Part shown: positions 12,432 through 26,394 of the stretch, in pieces
Numbering within the stretch: the first letter of the stretch is position 1
Layout: the number at the start of each line of letters is the position of its first letter
Assembly (NCBI GenBank): GCA_037954665.1
Contig: JBBMOL010000445.1
Location: forward strand, 211,351 to 275,350
Length of the DNA: 64,000 bases
Direction: 5' to 3'
DNA from: Laguncularia racemosa
Taxonomy: Eukaryota; Streptophyta; Magnoliopsida; Myrtales; Combretaceae
Made by a program: the position numbers and the translations under genes
Notes under the pieces: generated by a model
Databases searched by the model: none
The model's input: the letters and a program-made list of their open reading frames with translations, nothing else
Told to the model about the DNA's origin: nothing

Positions 12432-13459
12432 TTCCACAAGTTAGGGCAAGCTTACAGACAAAGCATCACCTTCATATGTACTCTCCATACCACCAAGTGA
12501 TGTTTATTAACTTCTTCATGCAATTTTGCAATGCACGTCTAGTTTACATTTCTATTTTAACATTCATTGAGTATTTTACATGGCAACCAATCAATTTCAT
12601 AGACACTTATCAACACACACACACACATGTGCATATCATGATATGGTAATCAACTTAGCACTAAAAATATAAAAATTCAATCACATGTACTTTCTCAAAA
12701 AATAAACTCGATTCATGTATTGTAATTTGAATGCAACTATACTATAAGTAAAAATAGTATGATAATCATTGGGAGTACATACTCGCTCATAGTGATCACT
12801 CGTTGTAGTAATTATTAGGTAGCTTGGTGGAAAGATCACTATTACCTATTAATAGAATTAAATAAAATGAGCATATTATATTTAATTAAGGACACAAATT
12901 GATTAAAAATATTAATTAAGGTTTGCCACTTTCTAATAATATGCAATTTACTAATTTAGTTGTGACTTTTTTGTTTTAAGTCAAAATTTTGTGGTCTTAT
13001 ACTTGTTTCAAAACTAATGAAGCATAATTTGATATTAGATATTTCATCTAGTTATTTTTGCATTTTAGTGGATGCAAATGGGCTTGGAAGCTTCGATTGG
13101 GGTTCAATTACTTTGTTATTTCTACTTTTCCACTTAATTGATTTCTAGGTTTTACTAAACGACAGTTCAATACTAGTTGAAGGTAATAAATCATATTTGC
13201 ACGGTAAAAGATACTATAGAGTTCACAAATCATATTAGTAGGGCCACTAATTGTATCTTTTTGCCTTTCCCATACTACTACTCATCGTGGTGGAGAGTGT
13301 TGGGGTAACGCAATGACAGTAGAAGGAAATAAGGAGGGGGGATGTAAAAGTTAAGGATATTTTGAGTAATTTTGAGAAGAATATAGTAGATAAGAATAAG
13401 ATGTTTACTTTAAATATTTTTAGAGTGAGAAAAGTGCTTTTTTTTTTTTGGCTTGTGAG

Positions 13460-14005
13460 AAAAGTGTATTTTTAACCCTCAATGTTTACCCACTTTTCTA
13501 TTTGAGTCATTCACTTTTTTTTTTCTTTCTATTTAAGTCCTCAATATTTTTAAAACTTTACAAAAATAAGATTTCTATTAAATTTGTAAGATTTTCCATT
13601 CATCTTGGGAATGTATTAACTTCTTATTAGCCTTGGGGTAGTCGGTCTAGGTGGCTAAGGTTTGCACAATTTTTTTCAACCCCTTTTTTCTTACTTTTAA
13701 TTTTTTTTTATGTTTTTTAAAAATTAATTTTGTTATATTATATGATTAAATATATTAAATATTATTTTTTATTATATCATGCAGTTAAATATATTTGATA
13801 TTATCATTTTATTAAATTAATTATTCTTAAACTAATTTAAAGCTAACACATATTATGGATGGATAAAAAATTCAAAGGATTTGACGAAAGTCCTATTTCT
13901 ATAAAGTTTTAAAAGTGCTGAGGACTTAAATAAAAGAAAAAAAAAGGGTTAAGGACTTAAATAGAAAAAAATAGATAAATACTGAGGACTAAAAGTATAC
14001 TTTTT
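13460..14005. mobile_element. Foldback MITE-like element with long terminal inverted repeats
   Basis: The left arm (13,460-13,620) begins 'aaaagtgtatttttaaccctc' and passes through 'ctatttgagtc', 'ctatttaagtcctcaat' and 'aagattttccattcat'. The right arm (13,840-14,005), read in reverse complement, has the same order: 'aaaagtatacttttagtcctc', 'ctatttaagtcc', 'cagcacttttaaaac', then 'aggacttt'. The arms are about 160 bp. The centre is AT-rich with 'ccttggggtagtcggtctagg'. There is no coding capacity, so it is nonautonomous. Target duplication not resolved. Confidence 0.65.
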
Positions 14006-16397
14006 CCTTTTTGGAGTTGATTTGTTTTTAAGGAATTTGGAAGATGATGGGAAAGGCTTACGGTTTGAAATAGAAAAAGAAGAGTAGGTGTTTTAATTTC
14101 CTTTAAATTTTTATAATTAAGTTGAATTTTATTAGATACTGACATGGTGTTCATATATTTTAGTTAGTAATTATGGTAATTGTGATGAATATGGAGTGAG
14201 TTATTGGAGAATGAAATACATAGGTAGCAAGTGGGAGGGTCGTCACGTCATTCTAGAGGTAAGGGGAGTGATGATGACTTGATCTCCTTGGTTTGAGTAG
14301 TTTAGTTGAGGTAAAAGGGATGGTTAAGGAAGTAGTAGGAAGGATTTAGACATAGATTAAAGACAAAGGAAAATAGGTGGGCTTTCATAGCTTGAGTGGC
14401 ATCATAAAACTAAGTGGCCTCCAACATTGCAAATTTTATTCTTGACCTTAGTAAATAAATTTATGCTAGTCAATTTAAATATCTCTCAATATATTTTTAG
14501 GGCTACATAATTTTAGGGTTTCATTTTGAATTTATGGTTTGAATTTAAAATTCTTTAAGGTTTAACCTATTTCATTTTAGGGTGGATAAAAATGGTCTTT
14601 TGGTTTAGGGTTCAAGGGTATGTTGAGTCTTTAGCGTATCTCTTACATCTCAAGTAATGGTTTGGATTTATCTTAGAAAAACCTTATATTATGATTAGGT
14701 CTTGTCTTACAACATTTCAAGGCTTCATTCTCTAGGGAAGCAACCTCTTATGAGTTTGCTCATTATTTTTCTTTAGCTCCAACTAGTGGATTGTTGGTAA
14801 CAAGAAACTTTGATAAGCTACTTAGTTTTAAGTCTCACCTTAGGTCAATCAACTATCCTCTTTACCTTTTTAAGTGTGTTGCATTTTAACCCAATACTTC
14901 CCCTTTCCTACATCTCAATTTATTTACTATTGTTCCTAAGTAGACAAACCCTTGTCAACCATGAAAATCCATCAAACCACTAAGCAATCGAATTTCTTGA
15001 TTTACCAAACCATGTCTTAAACCTTTAGATAAAATCTAAAGTTTGCTTTCCTATTTGGCCATGCTCTTAAAACACTATCTCTTAAAAGGCCACCTAATGA
15101 CTTATCCTTATGTGCAATTAAAAACTTGAATTTGAGGACAATAACAAGAAGCCAAATCCCTATCTAATAAATAAATAAATAAACAAAAAATCTCATGCTC
15201 ATAGGGAAAGGAAACCTAAGAGAATTGTGACTAGGTAAAAGAAGACTGTTCCCCCATTATCCGGATCTCTTTTTAGATTCCATAGTTCTTACTATCTTTA
15301 AACATCCATTAAATGGCTATAATGGCTATCTATAATTAACCACAATGAGATTATGATTCTTCTTAGTCAAGACTATTAAGATTTAGGGACTCTCTTGAGA
15401 GTTCAACACATAAGTAACGCCCATTTATAAATGCATCCCCTTATTGTATTTCTAGTGAAAATAAAAAACAAATAAAGCAAGCTAACAAGATTAAGAAATT
15501 GATTGAGATTTAACAATGAACTTTATGTTCCACCAATAGGAAAATCAAGTGGCTTAACTTTATCATGGTTTAATGATGTAATACTTGGCCCTTGAAAACT
15601 CAAATGTTAAGTTTTACATTCATGATCAAATTACTCCATTAGCCTATTACACTAAGAATAGATAGAGGCATTAGTCTCTTAAGAATGGCTACAAAATTTC
15701 TCTAGTTAAAGTTTTACATAATGAGATAGTTAGTTTAGATCATGTTGCTTTTATTATAGACATGTGCTTCATTGATAAAAAAAGGGAAGAGACACTTCAT
15801 ATTTGAATAATTTATAGACAATAGTTAGTAGTTGTTGGGATACAATTAAAAAAAGCATAGAAAGTGACACTATTAAGAAGACACCTTTACTCTTTTTAGT
15901 TTCATATTGCAGTGTTCTAAACTTAAAAGAATAAAGTCATATAATTTTCCCAAATAATAAAGGGAGAATTAGACATCTTTAGAAAGAATAATCAACAATT
16001 TCAAATAAGGGATGTGGTAAAGATAAGAGATTAGAAAATGAGCTGATTTGTAAACCTAAGTTGTTATGGAAGTGGAGGGAGCTTTATTAGCAATAAAGAG
16101 CTACAATAAGATAGTTAAAAAGAGGGGAATAGATAAAAGTAAGTTCTTTTACCTACTTTTATGCAACATTGTCTTTAAAATCATTTTTAGAGTCTTAGTT
16201 AATAGGTCAAATCTTGTTAAGTAATGTTTAATGTCAGAATCTTATAATGCTTCTATCTTAGGTTGGATGATATGTGATAGTACCACAGTTGCACATAAAT
16301 CTTTTGCTTTCCAAAAACTAAGTGAATAAGTAATGAAATGAATAGTGACATAAAACTTAATGTGAAAAAAGTATATGAACAAATAAAGTGGAATTTT
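14006..16397. other. Intergenic with a possible LINE trace
   Basis: Mostly unrecognised AT-rich sequence with no ORF above 65 codons. At about 15,515-15,570 the + strand can be read as VPPIGKSSGLTLSWFNDV, which resembles the block before the catalytic region of plant L1 endonucleases ('...GxSGGLALLW...'). Stops follow at once, and no reverse transcriptase was found. Confidence 0.3.
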
Positions 16398-18240
16398 TGT
16401 AACGCTCTATAACTTAAAACGCTACAGCCTGTCATATGTCATTACTAAGGAGCAACACTTTAAGGCACTAAATCTCCATTCTAATTTCAACTTGTTGATC
16501 TTCTCTATACTTTAATATTGATGTAACTTCAATAATATAGGTAAATGATTCATAGGTGAACCATTTTAACCAACAATACTCTAGACAAATATATTAAACT
16601 CCAAACCCAAAACTAGGGTAAGCATCCATCAACATATAAGGGAAAAAAAATTAAGAGTCTAACAACTATCTTCAAATCCTCAAATCATCATCTTAAAATT
16701 TTATTAAGGAAATTTTCATCGGCTTTCACATTATTCTACAGCATAATAATATTGATGCTCTCTTCCATATTCATCTTGATAGTAACCTACTAAATTCCCA
16801 TCCTCATCATAATCAACATGTTCATCATATTTATCTATAGTTGAAAAATAAGTTAAGTGAGCCTAAGGCCAGTACATGAGTACCATACACACATATGCAT
16901 GTCATACAAACAACAATATCAACACACATAAATGTAGTGATAGTACACATCAAGTCATTAGATTATTATCTTCGATTAATTGGCATACAACATAGGGGTG
17001 CTCATAACCCCATCACACGATATAGTATTTACATAAATATATTCCTAGAATAGGAACTACCACTATGGGCCTTGTCTAATCCTAATCTACCCTAAAACAT
17101 TTCAGTATAGGGCTCCACGAGGGACAACATAGTATATCAATCATTGGGGTGCCTCCTAGGGATCCGCTACCTTTGACCCTTAGGTTGAGCCAAGCATAAA
17201 CAACATGTGTAATTAAATCCAATATTCCATTAGAATCATTTAAGCACTATGCTAACAATCGCAAATAACAAACATGGTAAACACATACCTGGAGAAGTGT
17301 TCCCACAATTATCTCTTGTGTTGCTAGGAAAGGGATATAAACCAACCAAGCATAAAGTACTAAGCTCAATTCTATCCTACAATTTAATCTAGGTTTACTA
17401 ATTGATTAATTATATCCTAATTGTAGAATTCCCTTCCCCAATGTCTTGTTATACATAATTTGTAATTTAGAATTATAATATAACAAAATAGAATCAAGTG
17501 GAGAATGTTCTAGAATAACATGATCGTGTGAAAGGCTGTATTGAGGAACATAGCTTACAACATGACTATGCTAGTGGCTTTGTACCTTTCGATGTAAATT
17601 TGTTATTTTGACATGCCCAAGTACATAGTTGTGTAATTGGCCATGTACCTTTTTATGAATTTTTATAATTTGACATGCTTAAGTACATAAGCATGTCTTA
17701 TGTCCATGTACCTTTCTATACTCGGTCGTATTTCTACATGAGCAAGTACACAGGTGTATACTTGATTGTATACTACACTATTTCTTTATGAACCACTTTT
17801 CCACTTCTTCGATTTGTTCCTTAGCCCATTTTCTATGATTTTAAGTCTAATTGGTTCTATAATTATGTTAATAATACATTATGTGAATTTGTGAACTTAC
17901 TTGATTTAGTTTGTGATTTGAATTCTCAATTCACTTAACTTACTCTCATTCCTTCTCGCTCTTGTTCCATGCGCTAACAATATGTCAACCAATTCGTTTA
18001 GACCCACTAATCTATCATAAGAAATAATCATCTTGATGATCATAACCCTTACTTGATGAAATCGGATTGGTCTTGTTGCTTTCTATCAAGTCACCTTGTG
18101 AGTCTCTAGAAGTGTTTCTTAGGTCTTCACTGTTTAAATGAGGTAAAAGGGAGGCACTAGATCAAGAGAGATTTAAATACTTTGACTCTAAAAAGACTAA
18201 ACTACCCCCCATCCTTTTGAACTATTTACTTTAGTAACCT
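16398..18240 (-). mobile_element. Reverse-oriented chromovirus LTR-like sequence
   Basis: At 16,398 the + strand starts TGTAACGCTC, which on the minus strand is an LTR end (GAGCGTTACA). The following 1.8 kb contains 'gtacatagttgtgtaattggccatgtacc'-type words (split here: gtacatag, ccatgtacc) like those in the LTRs of element B. The far end is not clear and no internal region is seen, so this may be a solo or truncated LTR. Confidence 0.3.
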
Positions 18241-18258
18241 TATTTTTAATTTATAATA

Positions 18259-18262
<4 letters not shown>

Positions 18263-18291
<29 letters not shown>
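18263..18291. repeat. (TA)n microsatellite
   Basis: Uninterrupted TA dinucleotides inside an AT-rich spacer. Confidence 0.9.
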
Positions 18292-18293
<2 letters not shown>

Positions 18294-21200
18294 GGATATT
18301 TGTAATTTTCTTAGAGTTATTTTATGGAATTTGGCCACTTGGAAGTGGAAACTTAGTTTCTTATGTTAAAATGATGTTGGTGTCATAAAGAGATACAATA
18401 TATGGTAGTTAAAATAAAGCTCCATAGTTTAGCTATATGAATTAAGGGCCCATTCACCATCTTCCCAATTGATTCTTAAAATGGGCAAGTTTGAGTTGGA
18501 TATTCAAGCAAGCATGGCCTTCATTGCTCTATGATGAAAATTCTATTTTAAAGCCAATTATGCTATTTTAAAACATTAGACTTGTTTGTTATTTAACTCT
18601 CATTAATGTGCTTTAATGAAAATGTAGTGGCTATTTTAAAGATAGGACATGGAAGCTTTCTATACAAAGCAAACAAGCACTTTTTATTCATTAATAACTA
18701 TTGCATGAGAGCTACATAAAATTTCCAGCTAACATGGTTTAAGATGTTAAAAACATGGGTATATGGTTAGATTTTAAAAAATCATAGGAGAGATGACGAT
18801 AGATTTTCAAAAAGCACAAGGGATATGACAAAAATAATTGATGAACTTTGTGCTTAATGCATATAAAAAATAAGTAGATATAGCAAGATAATTTTTAATT
18901 AGATTTTATTTTATAGTATCTAAACTAGATATGATTTTATTATTATCTTTTATTTGATTAAATTTAGTTTCTTACTTTTAGGAATTAGTTATATTAGTAT
19001 ATTTATTTTAACATAGCAAATCTTTTATATTTCCTAGGTTTTTTAGAATATTGATTTTATGAGAGAATGACTTGATATTTAGTATTAGAATTATTTCTTA
19101 AGTGAGATGTAATGTCTTCTTTCTCATCAATGATGTGAGATCATTGAAATTCATTTTATAGTGTGGGCTATACAAATCAAAGGTGATGTGAGGCTATCAA
19201 AATTCATTGTGTAATGTGAGATCATCATTTAAATCTAGTGGTGTGAAATTGTTAGATATATCCATTTCAGGTTATTGTTTTCTTTTATAAAAATATATAT
19301 GTATTTCTTGGTGATTTTCTTAACATTCTTAGTATAATAATTGTTTAGGCTAAATTTTCTCATCATTTTTTTTGTGTTTTTCAACAATTTTCATATTTTA
19401 TAACTTTTCTACTTCTATTATCCTATATCAGTGTTACTTTATTTTTAGTTTAAAGGTCACTTTGAATTTCAATTAGTTAATTCACATTAACTTTTAGCTT
19501 GTTAGACTTGTTCAATGTGATTTGGATAAATGGTTAGGTGTAGTTATAGGTCTGGTGGCATTTGGTGGTTTGGAGATTGGAGGTGGTGGTGCTTGTCGAG
19601 GGTATTAGGTGGTAGTATTGATGATGTGTGTGTATGTTTTCACTAAGAAATTGGGAAAAGAGAGGTAGAGAGAGAGAATGGTAGATAGAAAAAGGGAAGT
19701 GATAAATGAGCTAATTTTCTATCTCTTTAGTTTATCTATAATAAGTGATTGACTACAACAAAACTTAGGTGCAAACAACTTACAAGGTTTAATTTGATTT
19801 GAGTTTCTTAAAGAAAATTTACTAGTAAATTATTGAGAGATTATGTGATGGTCATACATTCATAGTCTTACTTAGATTTATCAATGAAAGATTTATTTTG
19901 TTTGGATGGGTTGCCTAATGTGTAATAATTTTTTTGATAAACTTTTTATATGCTTTTGAATTTTCATCCCATTACTATTCACATTTATTTTTACATTCAC
20001 ATTCATATAGTATATTTTAGTTGTTGAGGGAAAAAAAATATTCATCTATGTTACCAAGCTTAGCTATGAATCAATAACATACCATAAAAAATTAATGGTA
20101 AGAAAATTAAATTAGATAATCAGCTGGTCAATGCTTGCTTGTTGCTTGTCTTCTACATATGTGCATGTTTAAATTTGATGAATACTTTCTCAAATTCTAT
20201 TACTGCTTTAGCTAATGATGCACTTCACTTTTCTTTGAGCTTAAGCTAGTCATTAATGGATCATGCTAGTGATATATATATATATTTTCTATTTCGCTTC
20301 TTCTTTGTTTGATTTGAGTACTTGTTATAGTCAAGATAAAAACACATTTTTTCACAGCTATCTTTGCTCTTGTGATCTATCCATTTAAACCTCTTATTAT
20401 TACAAGCTAATCCCCTGTAAAATTTATGGTCTTAGCTTCAATTCAACCTATTGTTTATGCCCAACATATTGGTTCCAAAATGTCTTCACATATCTTTTGG
20501 CATTATTCCACTCTAATGGGTGTTCTAAAGGGGGTGACATAGGCATCTTTAGGTCTAAGTCTCTTTACAGGATCCATAAACCTCACTACATCAAAATTGT
20601 AGCCTTCAATCATCACATTGTGAGTGACACTAATAAAATCTTGACCTTAAGCCTTCACTAAAAATAATACCATCCAAACCATTAAATAACTAATGATCCC
20701 CTACTAAGCTATCACATTTGCTATACAACATTCCCAATGATTGAGGCCGATTTAAAAAAAAGTAGATCCTACTAGTAATGTTTTATCTTGAAGTCGCACA
20801 TCCTCTTCTAAGCTTATTATGATCCCTCATCCAAAGCTCCTCCTTTTTATATTTTTTTCCCTCTTTCCTTAACGAATGATGAAAGGAAAGATAAATATTC
20901 TATGTCAGGCTAGGTTGTATTGGTTAAGTTGTTACTTTGACAGTAATTCCATGCATGAAGTGCTTGAATTACCATATCGATCCCAACTTCATGATTTGGC
21001 ATATGCTTTTATACATGAGATGCGTGACCTAGAATATGTGAATTTACCTTCATAGATTGTGCTTCTTGCATGTTTATTGTGGTTCTAAAGAGTTTCATCA
21101 TGTTGTTCTATAGCTTTCTTCTATATGGAAACTCTTGAAACTTGTGCAAATCTCTTAAACCGTTCAAATAGGAAATATGCTAGTTATTTATTTTAATGCT

Positions 21201-22850
21201 AGGCCTATCCTACTTTTGCAAAGTCAATTGGCTACTGAATCTCTCTTGTTTTAATGATGTTAATATCTTGAGCATTGCAATTTCTAATGTCTTCATTACT
21301 ACTTTGTAGCCAAATTGTATATGTGAACCCCTTAGTTAAAAATTCTTTCTTCAAAAGTTTAGCCATATGCCCTTTTAGGAGGAATCTCATACATGCTTGA
21401 GCTCTTTCTCATAATATTTGTTGCTCTTTTGCTCATCTTTATTCTTGCTTGTTTGCTTAGATTGAGATAGTGTGATTTTCGTGTGTAATTTTCAAATTCA
21501 TGCACCTTTCTTCAACTCCCACTTTTCCTCTTATTCATTTTGTAGCTAAAGGAACTCGTCACTTGAGGGACTTGTGATTGTGATAAGGACTAAGCGTTAA
21601 TAAACTCATCTTGCACTTGTAAAAAGTGGTGGAGGCACAGAAGTCCGACTCCTTGAAGTTCAATCTCTAGTTGCTCTTAAATTTGTTTAACCATGTGATT
21701 TTAAGAGGTTTGGTTCTTTGTCTTTTTGTGCTCTGCAACTCATAAGCTTTTAGCTCAGTTTAGGAGTGAAGTGGTGGGAGATGGAATTGCAATCGTGACA
21801 AGTGAAGCCTCTATTAAGTGTGCCATTTACTTAGGTTAGCTCTTCCACTCTTCTTATTCTTTTTGACATCTACCATAATGTGCTAAGCTTGCTCATTTGA
21901 TTTTTTTTCTTCTTCTAAGATTGAAGAAAGACCTCCCTTTATTAGATAAATTTAGCCTAATAGCTACTAATCATTGTTAAGCTTTCAAACTTAGGAACCT
22001 CGTATGCTCACTAGGCCACTTACATCCTATTATTAGTCCAACTGCATGTTTATTCCTTTCACGCTTACTAAAAAAAAAGATAGATAAAAAAAGAAAAAGA
22101 AAAAGAGAGACAACTTTGTTAGTATAATCGAACCCAAACACATTATTACATAGGAAGCTTGAATCGAATAGTGAATTGGGTGCTTGAGACCTATTGGCTC
22201 CAATAAGAAGGGAGCCATGAAACATAATTGGCTTTAAATTTCTTGATAGAGAACACAAAATTAGAATAAGTTTAACATGACTTAAACATCTTACTCGAAA
22301 TTCATAGCGAATTGCTCCCCCACTAATTGGTATAAAACCTTACCAATAACATAGCTATACTATGTAGAAACAACCTTTTACATATTAAACTAAGTCTCAT
22401 GCATTTATGTTTGGGTTGTTTTAGATCTTAAAAAGGAACTTGAATAGTAAAGCATAAGGTACCATCTTTACCTTAAAACTATGGGCTCATAAGGAAGGCA
22501 CAACATGTGACAATGGAATAATTTGATCATTTGATTAAAGATAAACTTAATTCACCATTCCCATGTCTTGCGTGTTGTAATAAAATATCAAAGATTTTCA
22601 CACTCTAAGTTGAAGAGTGTATGGGCATTAGTCAATCAAACATTTAACCTCATAAGGATAACCAATAATCACAAGCAGATACCACTTTAGCTTCCACAAG
22701 GGCATATACCATAATATTACACACAGGGCTACCTCTTTTTTTCTCTATACCTAATCTCCAACTGTTGTGCTACTTATTGCATGTAGACTTGCAACATCTT
22801 TCACAATTGAATGTCAATCGTTGAATAGTGCATGAATATTAAGTAACATA
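18292..22850. other. Intergenic, decayed sequence
   Basis: No convincing gene. On the minus strand about 20,515-20,620 can be read for some 30 codons (ending ...RLRPKDAYVTPFRTPIRVE) before a stop. I do not recognise the family, and it could be a transposon fragment. The minus ORFs near 22,000 are low-complexity translations of an A/G-rich tract. Confidence 0.4.
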
Positions 22851-22873
22851 CAGGTCAAATTTTTTTTGCCTCC

Positions 22874-22984
22874 CTCATATATTGGCTTGATGGAAGTGAC
22901 ATAGTTGACCTTCGTGTATTGGCTTGATAGAAGTGATGTAGTGTACTCTCGTGTACTAGCTTGACGGAAGTGATGTAATGTAGT
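22874..22984. repeat. Short tandem repeat, 3 copies
   Basis: Three diverged copies of about 37 bp with the core 'ttggcttgatggaagtga', then 'tagcttgacggaagtgatg'. Each copy starts near a '(c)tcgtgta' segment. Confidence 0.75.
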
Positions 22985-23034
22985 TATGAGCTTAATTCAT
23001 TTTTCTTTTCATACATGTATTCACGCATTCAATG

Positions 23035-23255
23035 TTTGACTAATTGATACCACATATGTGAGCTTTCCTATTATATATGCACTTGATGTTTGATTAATTG
23101 ACCTTATATGCATAAGCTTCCTCACTAATCATGCACTTGATTAATTGACTTGCATGCATAAGCTTCCTCACTACACATAAACTTCCTCACTACATGTTCA
23201 CTTGATGTTTGATTGATTGACCTTGCATGCATGAGCTTTCTCACTATACCCCTCC
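23035..23255. repeat. Irregular tandem repeat around 'gcataagcttcctcacta'
   Basis: Three to four diverged copies of a module of about 60 bp combining 'cttgatgtttgattaattga', 'cttgcatgcataagcttcc' and 'tcactac'. It includes an internal extra copy of 'aaacttcctcacta'. Short ORFs over it are repeat artefacts. Confidence 0.7.
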
Positions 23256-23919
23256 AATTATATTGTATATAACTTATAAACTTGCATATCACCTCTATTA
23301 TGTCCACCTGACTTCTTTTCATAGAAGGGCCTTCAAAGTTAGTTGCCTTACTTCCTTGTACATCTATTATATGTACCTTGCTTCACTTGTGTATCCATGT
23401 CCACTTCATTTCATTTGTGTACCCATGCACCATATTATCTACTTCTTCTTTATGATTCTTTGATTCTCAAGGTATAATGACACTTCATTTTGTTAATAAC
23501 ATTTCTTCTCCTTATTTTACTAATAATACTACCTTGTAATTTGCAGGTAATGTAGTAGCAAGTGATTAAGTCAATCTTTATTTTTCCTCTCCTCCCCTAA
23601 GTGGTAGGAAGCATACATAGTCATTGCTACCACTTCCATATTTTAGCTTAAGAATGGGTAAAGAGTTTAGATAGAGTCGACTCCATGTGAGTGTTCTTGA
23701 TAAAAACAGTGAAGTATTAATAAATTTAGATGGATGTGTTCCTAAAGTACCCTCGCCTTGTGAGGCATAACCCAACACAATAATTTTAAAGGACATTTTT
23801 ACAATGAAATAGAGGAGAATGGAAAAAAAAAATTATTTACGCATCACTCTACAACAGGTGAACTACATTTTATAGAGCCGAGTCTTTAATGACGAGTCAT
23901 GTGGATATTAATGGTGGTC

Positions 23920-26394
23920 TCGTATTGTGTTTTAGGAATGAGAGAAAGGAGCTTCCACTTTTAGATAGTCTCTTCACCTACTAGAGGCAAACAGTGACTA
24001 GTTAGCAATCATGGTTGTATTACATTGTGAACAACAAGACATATAGGCCTATTTTAGATAAAGCGGGGATTTGTTACTTTATATGGATTTCTTCTTGTTT
24101 AAATTTCCCTCGCTTGTATGACATAGAGATATGGTGAGCTATTATTTCTCGCTAGAGCACCTAAACCTACGCATTCATGACTACATGGGGTGAGATCACC
24201 CTCACCTAGGAAGATACCTACACGCTCTTAAGTTTTCAAAAATTTGGGGGTTGATTAACATTACCATTAGCTCGATTTTCAAAGAAGATAAAAGGTTGGT
24301 AGGATTATTAGAGAATGACTTGCAATTGGTTGTTGACAGTTGTAGGCACACTTCGTTCTGTGCCTGGATTAGACATTTCTTTAAGCATTAGCGGACTAGA
24401 CTTAAAGGGCTTAGCTATAAATGCAAGTAAGTACTTACATGTTATTTTATGATCTCCTTTCTTTCATTACTTATATCTTAGTTGGGGAATTCGATATAAT
24501 CTGTGATCTTCTATTTCATGCATAAGCTAGAGTCCTTCCTCACCTTTTAGCTATCCAAGTATGTATTCTTTAGCAAGCTAGAGAGAGAAAGGTGAGCCTT
24601 CATCTTTTTCATTTAGTAGTTCACATTTCACATGGAGTACATTTCACTCTTAGTCCTTTCTTCTTAGGTTCCTTATACCAATAATTGGATCTATATCATG
24701 ATGTTTTTACATGGTTGAAGGGTTGATAAGGTAGTGTCGCATGTTAATTTAGCATATTTGCAATTATTTTTCTATGAACAATATAAAAGGTACCTTGGAA
24801 CCTCCATTAGTAAACCTACTTCTATTGAACCTAGAGCTTGGGCGTGGGTGGACAAGAAGCCATAGGGTGCAATTCTTGATGTTATAGATGACATTCGTGA
24901 AGTCAGTTTCCGTCCCTACATGAGCAGGTTAGCTAGGTATGAGTAGTGTTTAGATGTCTATCCTTCAAGTTCTAAAGAGTTGGTTACTTTGATAGGATTA
25001 TACAAGTAACTCACTAATGCTAAGCTATAATTCATCCTATGGTGCACACCTAGAGGGTTCCCTAGACTTTATGACTAGTGTGGTTCATCTACATTCTTTC
25101 TTGAGCATAGTGTCATGGTATATTCACTACATTGGGTTACTTGACAATTAGGATTTGATTAGGGAACATCTCACGAGATCAGCATCGATAAGGACTTTGA
25201 TAAGTATTACAAAGCACTTAACCTTAGGAGCCATAAAGATATTCACCCATATGTCAGGTAACTATTCTTCCCATCTATGAAGCATTCTAGTATTGCCTCT
25301 AATGGATGGGTGGCATATTAGAAGAATTGTATTAATGGGTTTAAGGAGTACATTGCCACATAAGTAAATGATACCCTACTAGAGCCAACCATTCACAAGT
25401 ACGAGTTTTGCTTCCGAGTTCTTAAAGAAGATAAAGATAAGTTATAGAGTAATCCCACAACATCCATTACACTAGTGGTTAGACAGATCAAATGTATGTG
25501 TATCTATGAAATGATAAAACTAACGGTCTTCTTCTTCATTCATCATTCATTCCTTTCTACATCCTTTACTAATATTCTTCTCATCTTTTTTTATAGGACA
25601 CAAGAGCAAATGGTACTAGTGAGACTTCAATTGAACAAAGGGTGAATAATAGTTGCTCTAATGATATAGCTATTAGCATTTCTAGAGGTGTTGCCACATC
25701 AAAGTTAACTCCCCCTATCGTTCGCCCATTTCCAAATCATTAGGGCATTCGAAAAGTGTTGCGACATGAGGACCATCCTATAGTCACTATTGATGTTGAT
25801 GAGGATAAGGGAGATATGGATACAAAGTTAATAGATTTTAAGGGGACTCCTAAGTATGCTCTTGGTGATAAGGATGGATCTTTTATTGATATTGGTGATG
25901 ATCAGGATGAGCATCTATAACAATATGCTAATAAAACTGGTTTATTAGAGGAGACAGATGGGGATGGTGATGATGTGATTCATGAGTTGAGTAGGATGGT
26001 CAATCGGGATGACCATGAGACCATGCTTCTAGAGGAAAGGTAGATTTAGTTGTATGCCAATACTTTGTTGGATGCCAGGTCTTCTGATGTTACCTCAAGC
26101 AACACATTTACAACTATCATTGCCACTATTGAGCCCCATCCTATTTCCAACTATACTTCTTCTAGCATTAATTATCCTACACCAACTTCTAGTCATGGTC
26201 CCTCTATAGTTAATACTCCACCTATTTTCAATCACGTTCTTCTTACTATGTTGATTCTTAGTTTCCATCTTCCTCTAACCACTATGATACTAGAGTCGAC
26301 TGGGAGAGGAGGATCTTCTACTTTAGCAGTAGGTTCAATTGAGACTTCTTATTTTCATGGCTATATTGTGCCTTCTTATCTTTGGCTTCACTAG
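23920..26394 (+). pseudogene. Plant mobile domain (PMD) protein pseudogene
   Basis: Segments match the order of the PMD ('aminotransferase-like') family: YRPILDKAG near 24,040, TTWGEITLT at about 24,180 (family: THTFHLPWGEMTxTLxDV), TSFCAWIRHFF near 24,355, LSKYVFFSKL at 24,549-24,591, then a long block at 24,668-25,493 with FRPYMSRLARYE and SMKHSSIASNGWVAY. Intron-like gaps sit between blocks (gtaagt at about 24,430; acceptor before 24,549; donor gtgagc after 24,591; acceptor ending 24,667). The long block has 12 in-frame stops and no frameshift. A tail (25,597-26,394) is acidic, then Ser/Thr/Pro-rich, and has four more stops; its splice junction is unresolved. PMD proteins occur in host genes (MAIL/MAIN) and in Mutator and gypsy transposons. 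Here it is dead. Confidence 0.62.
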
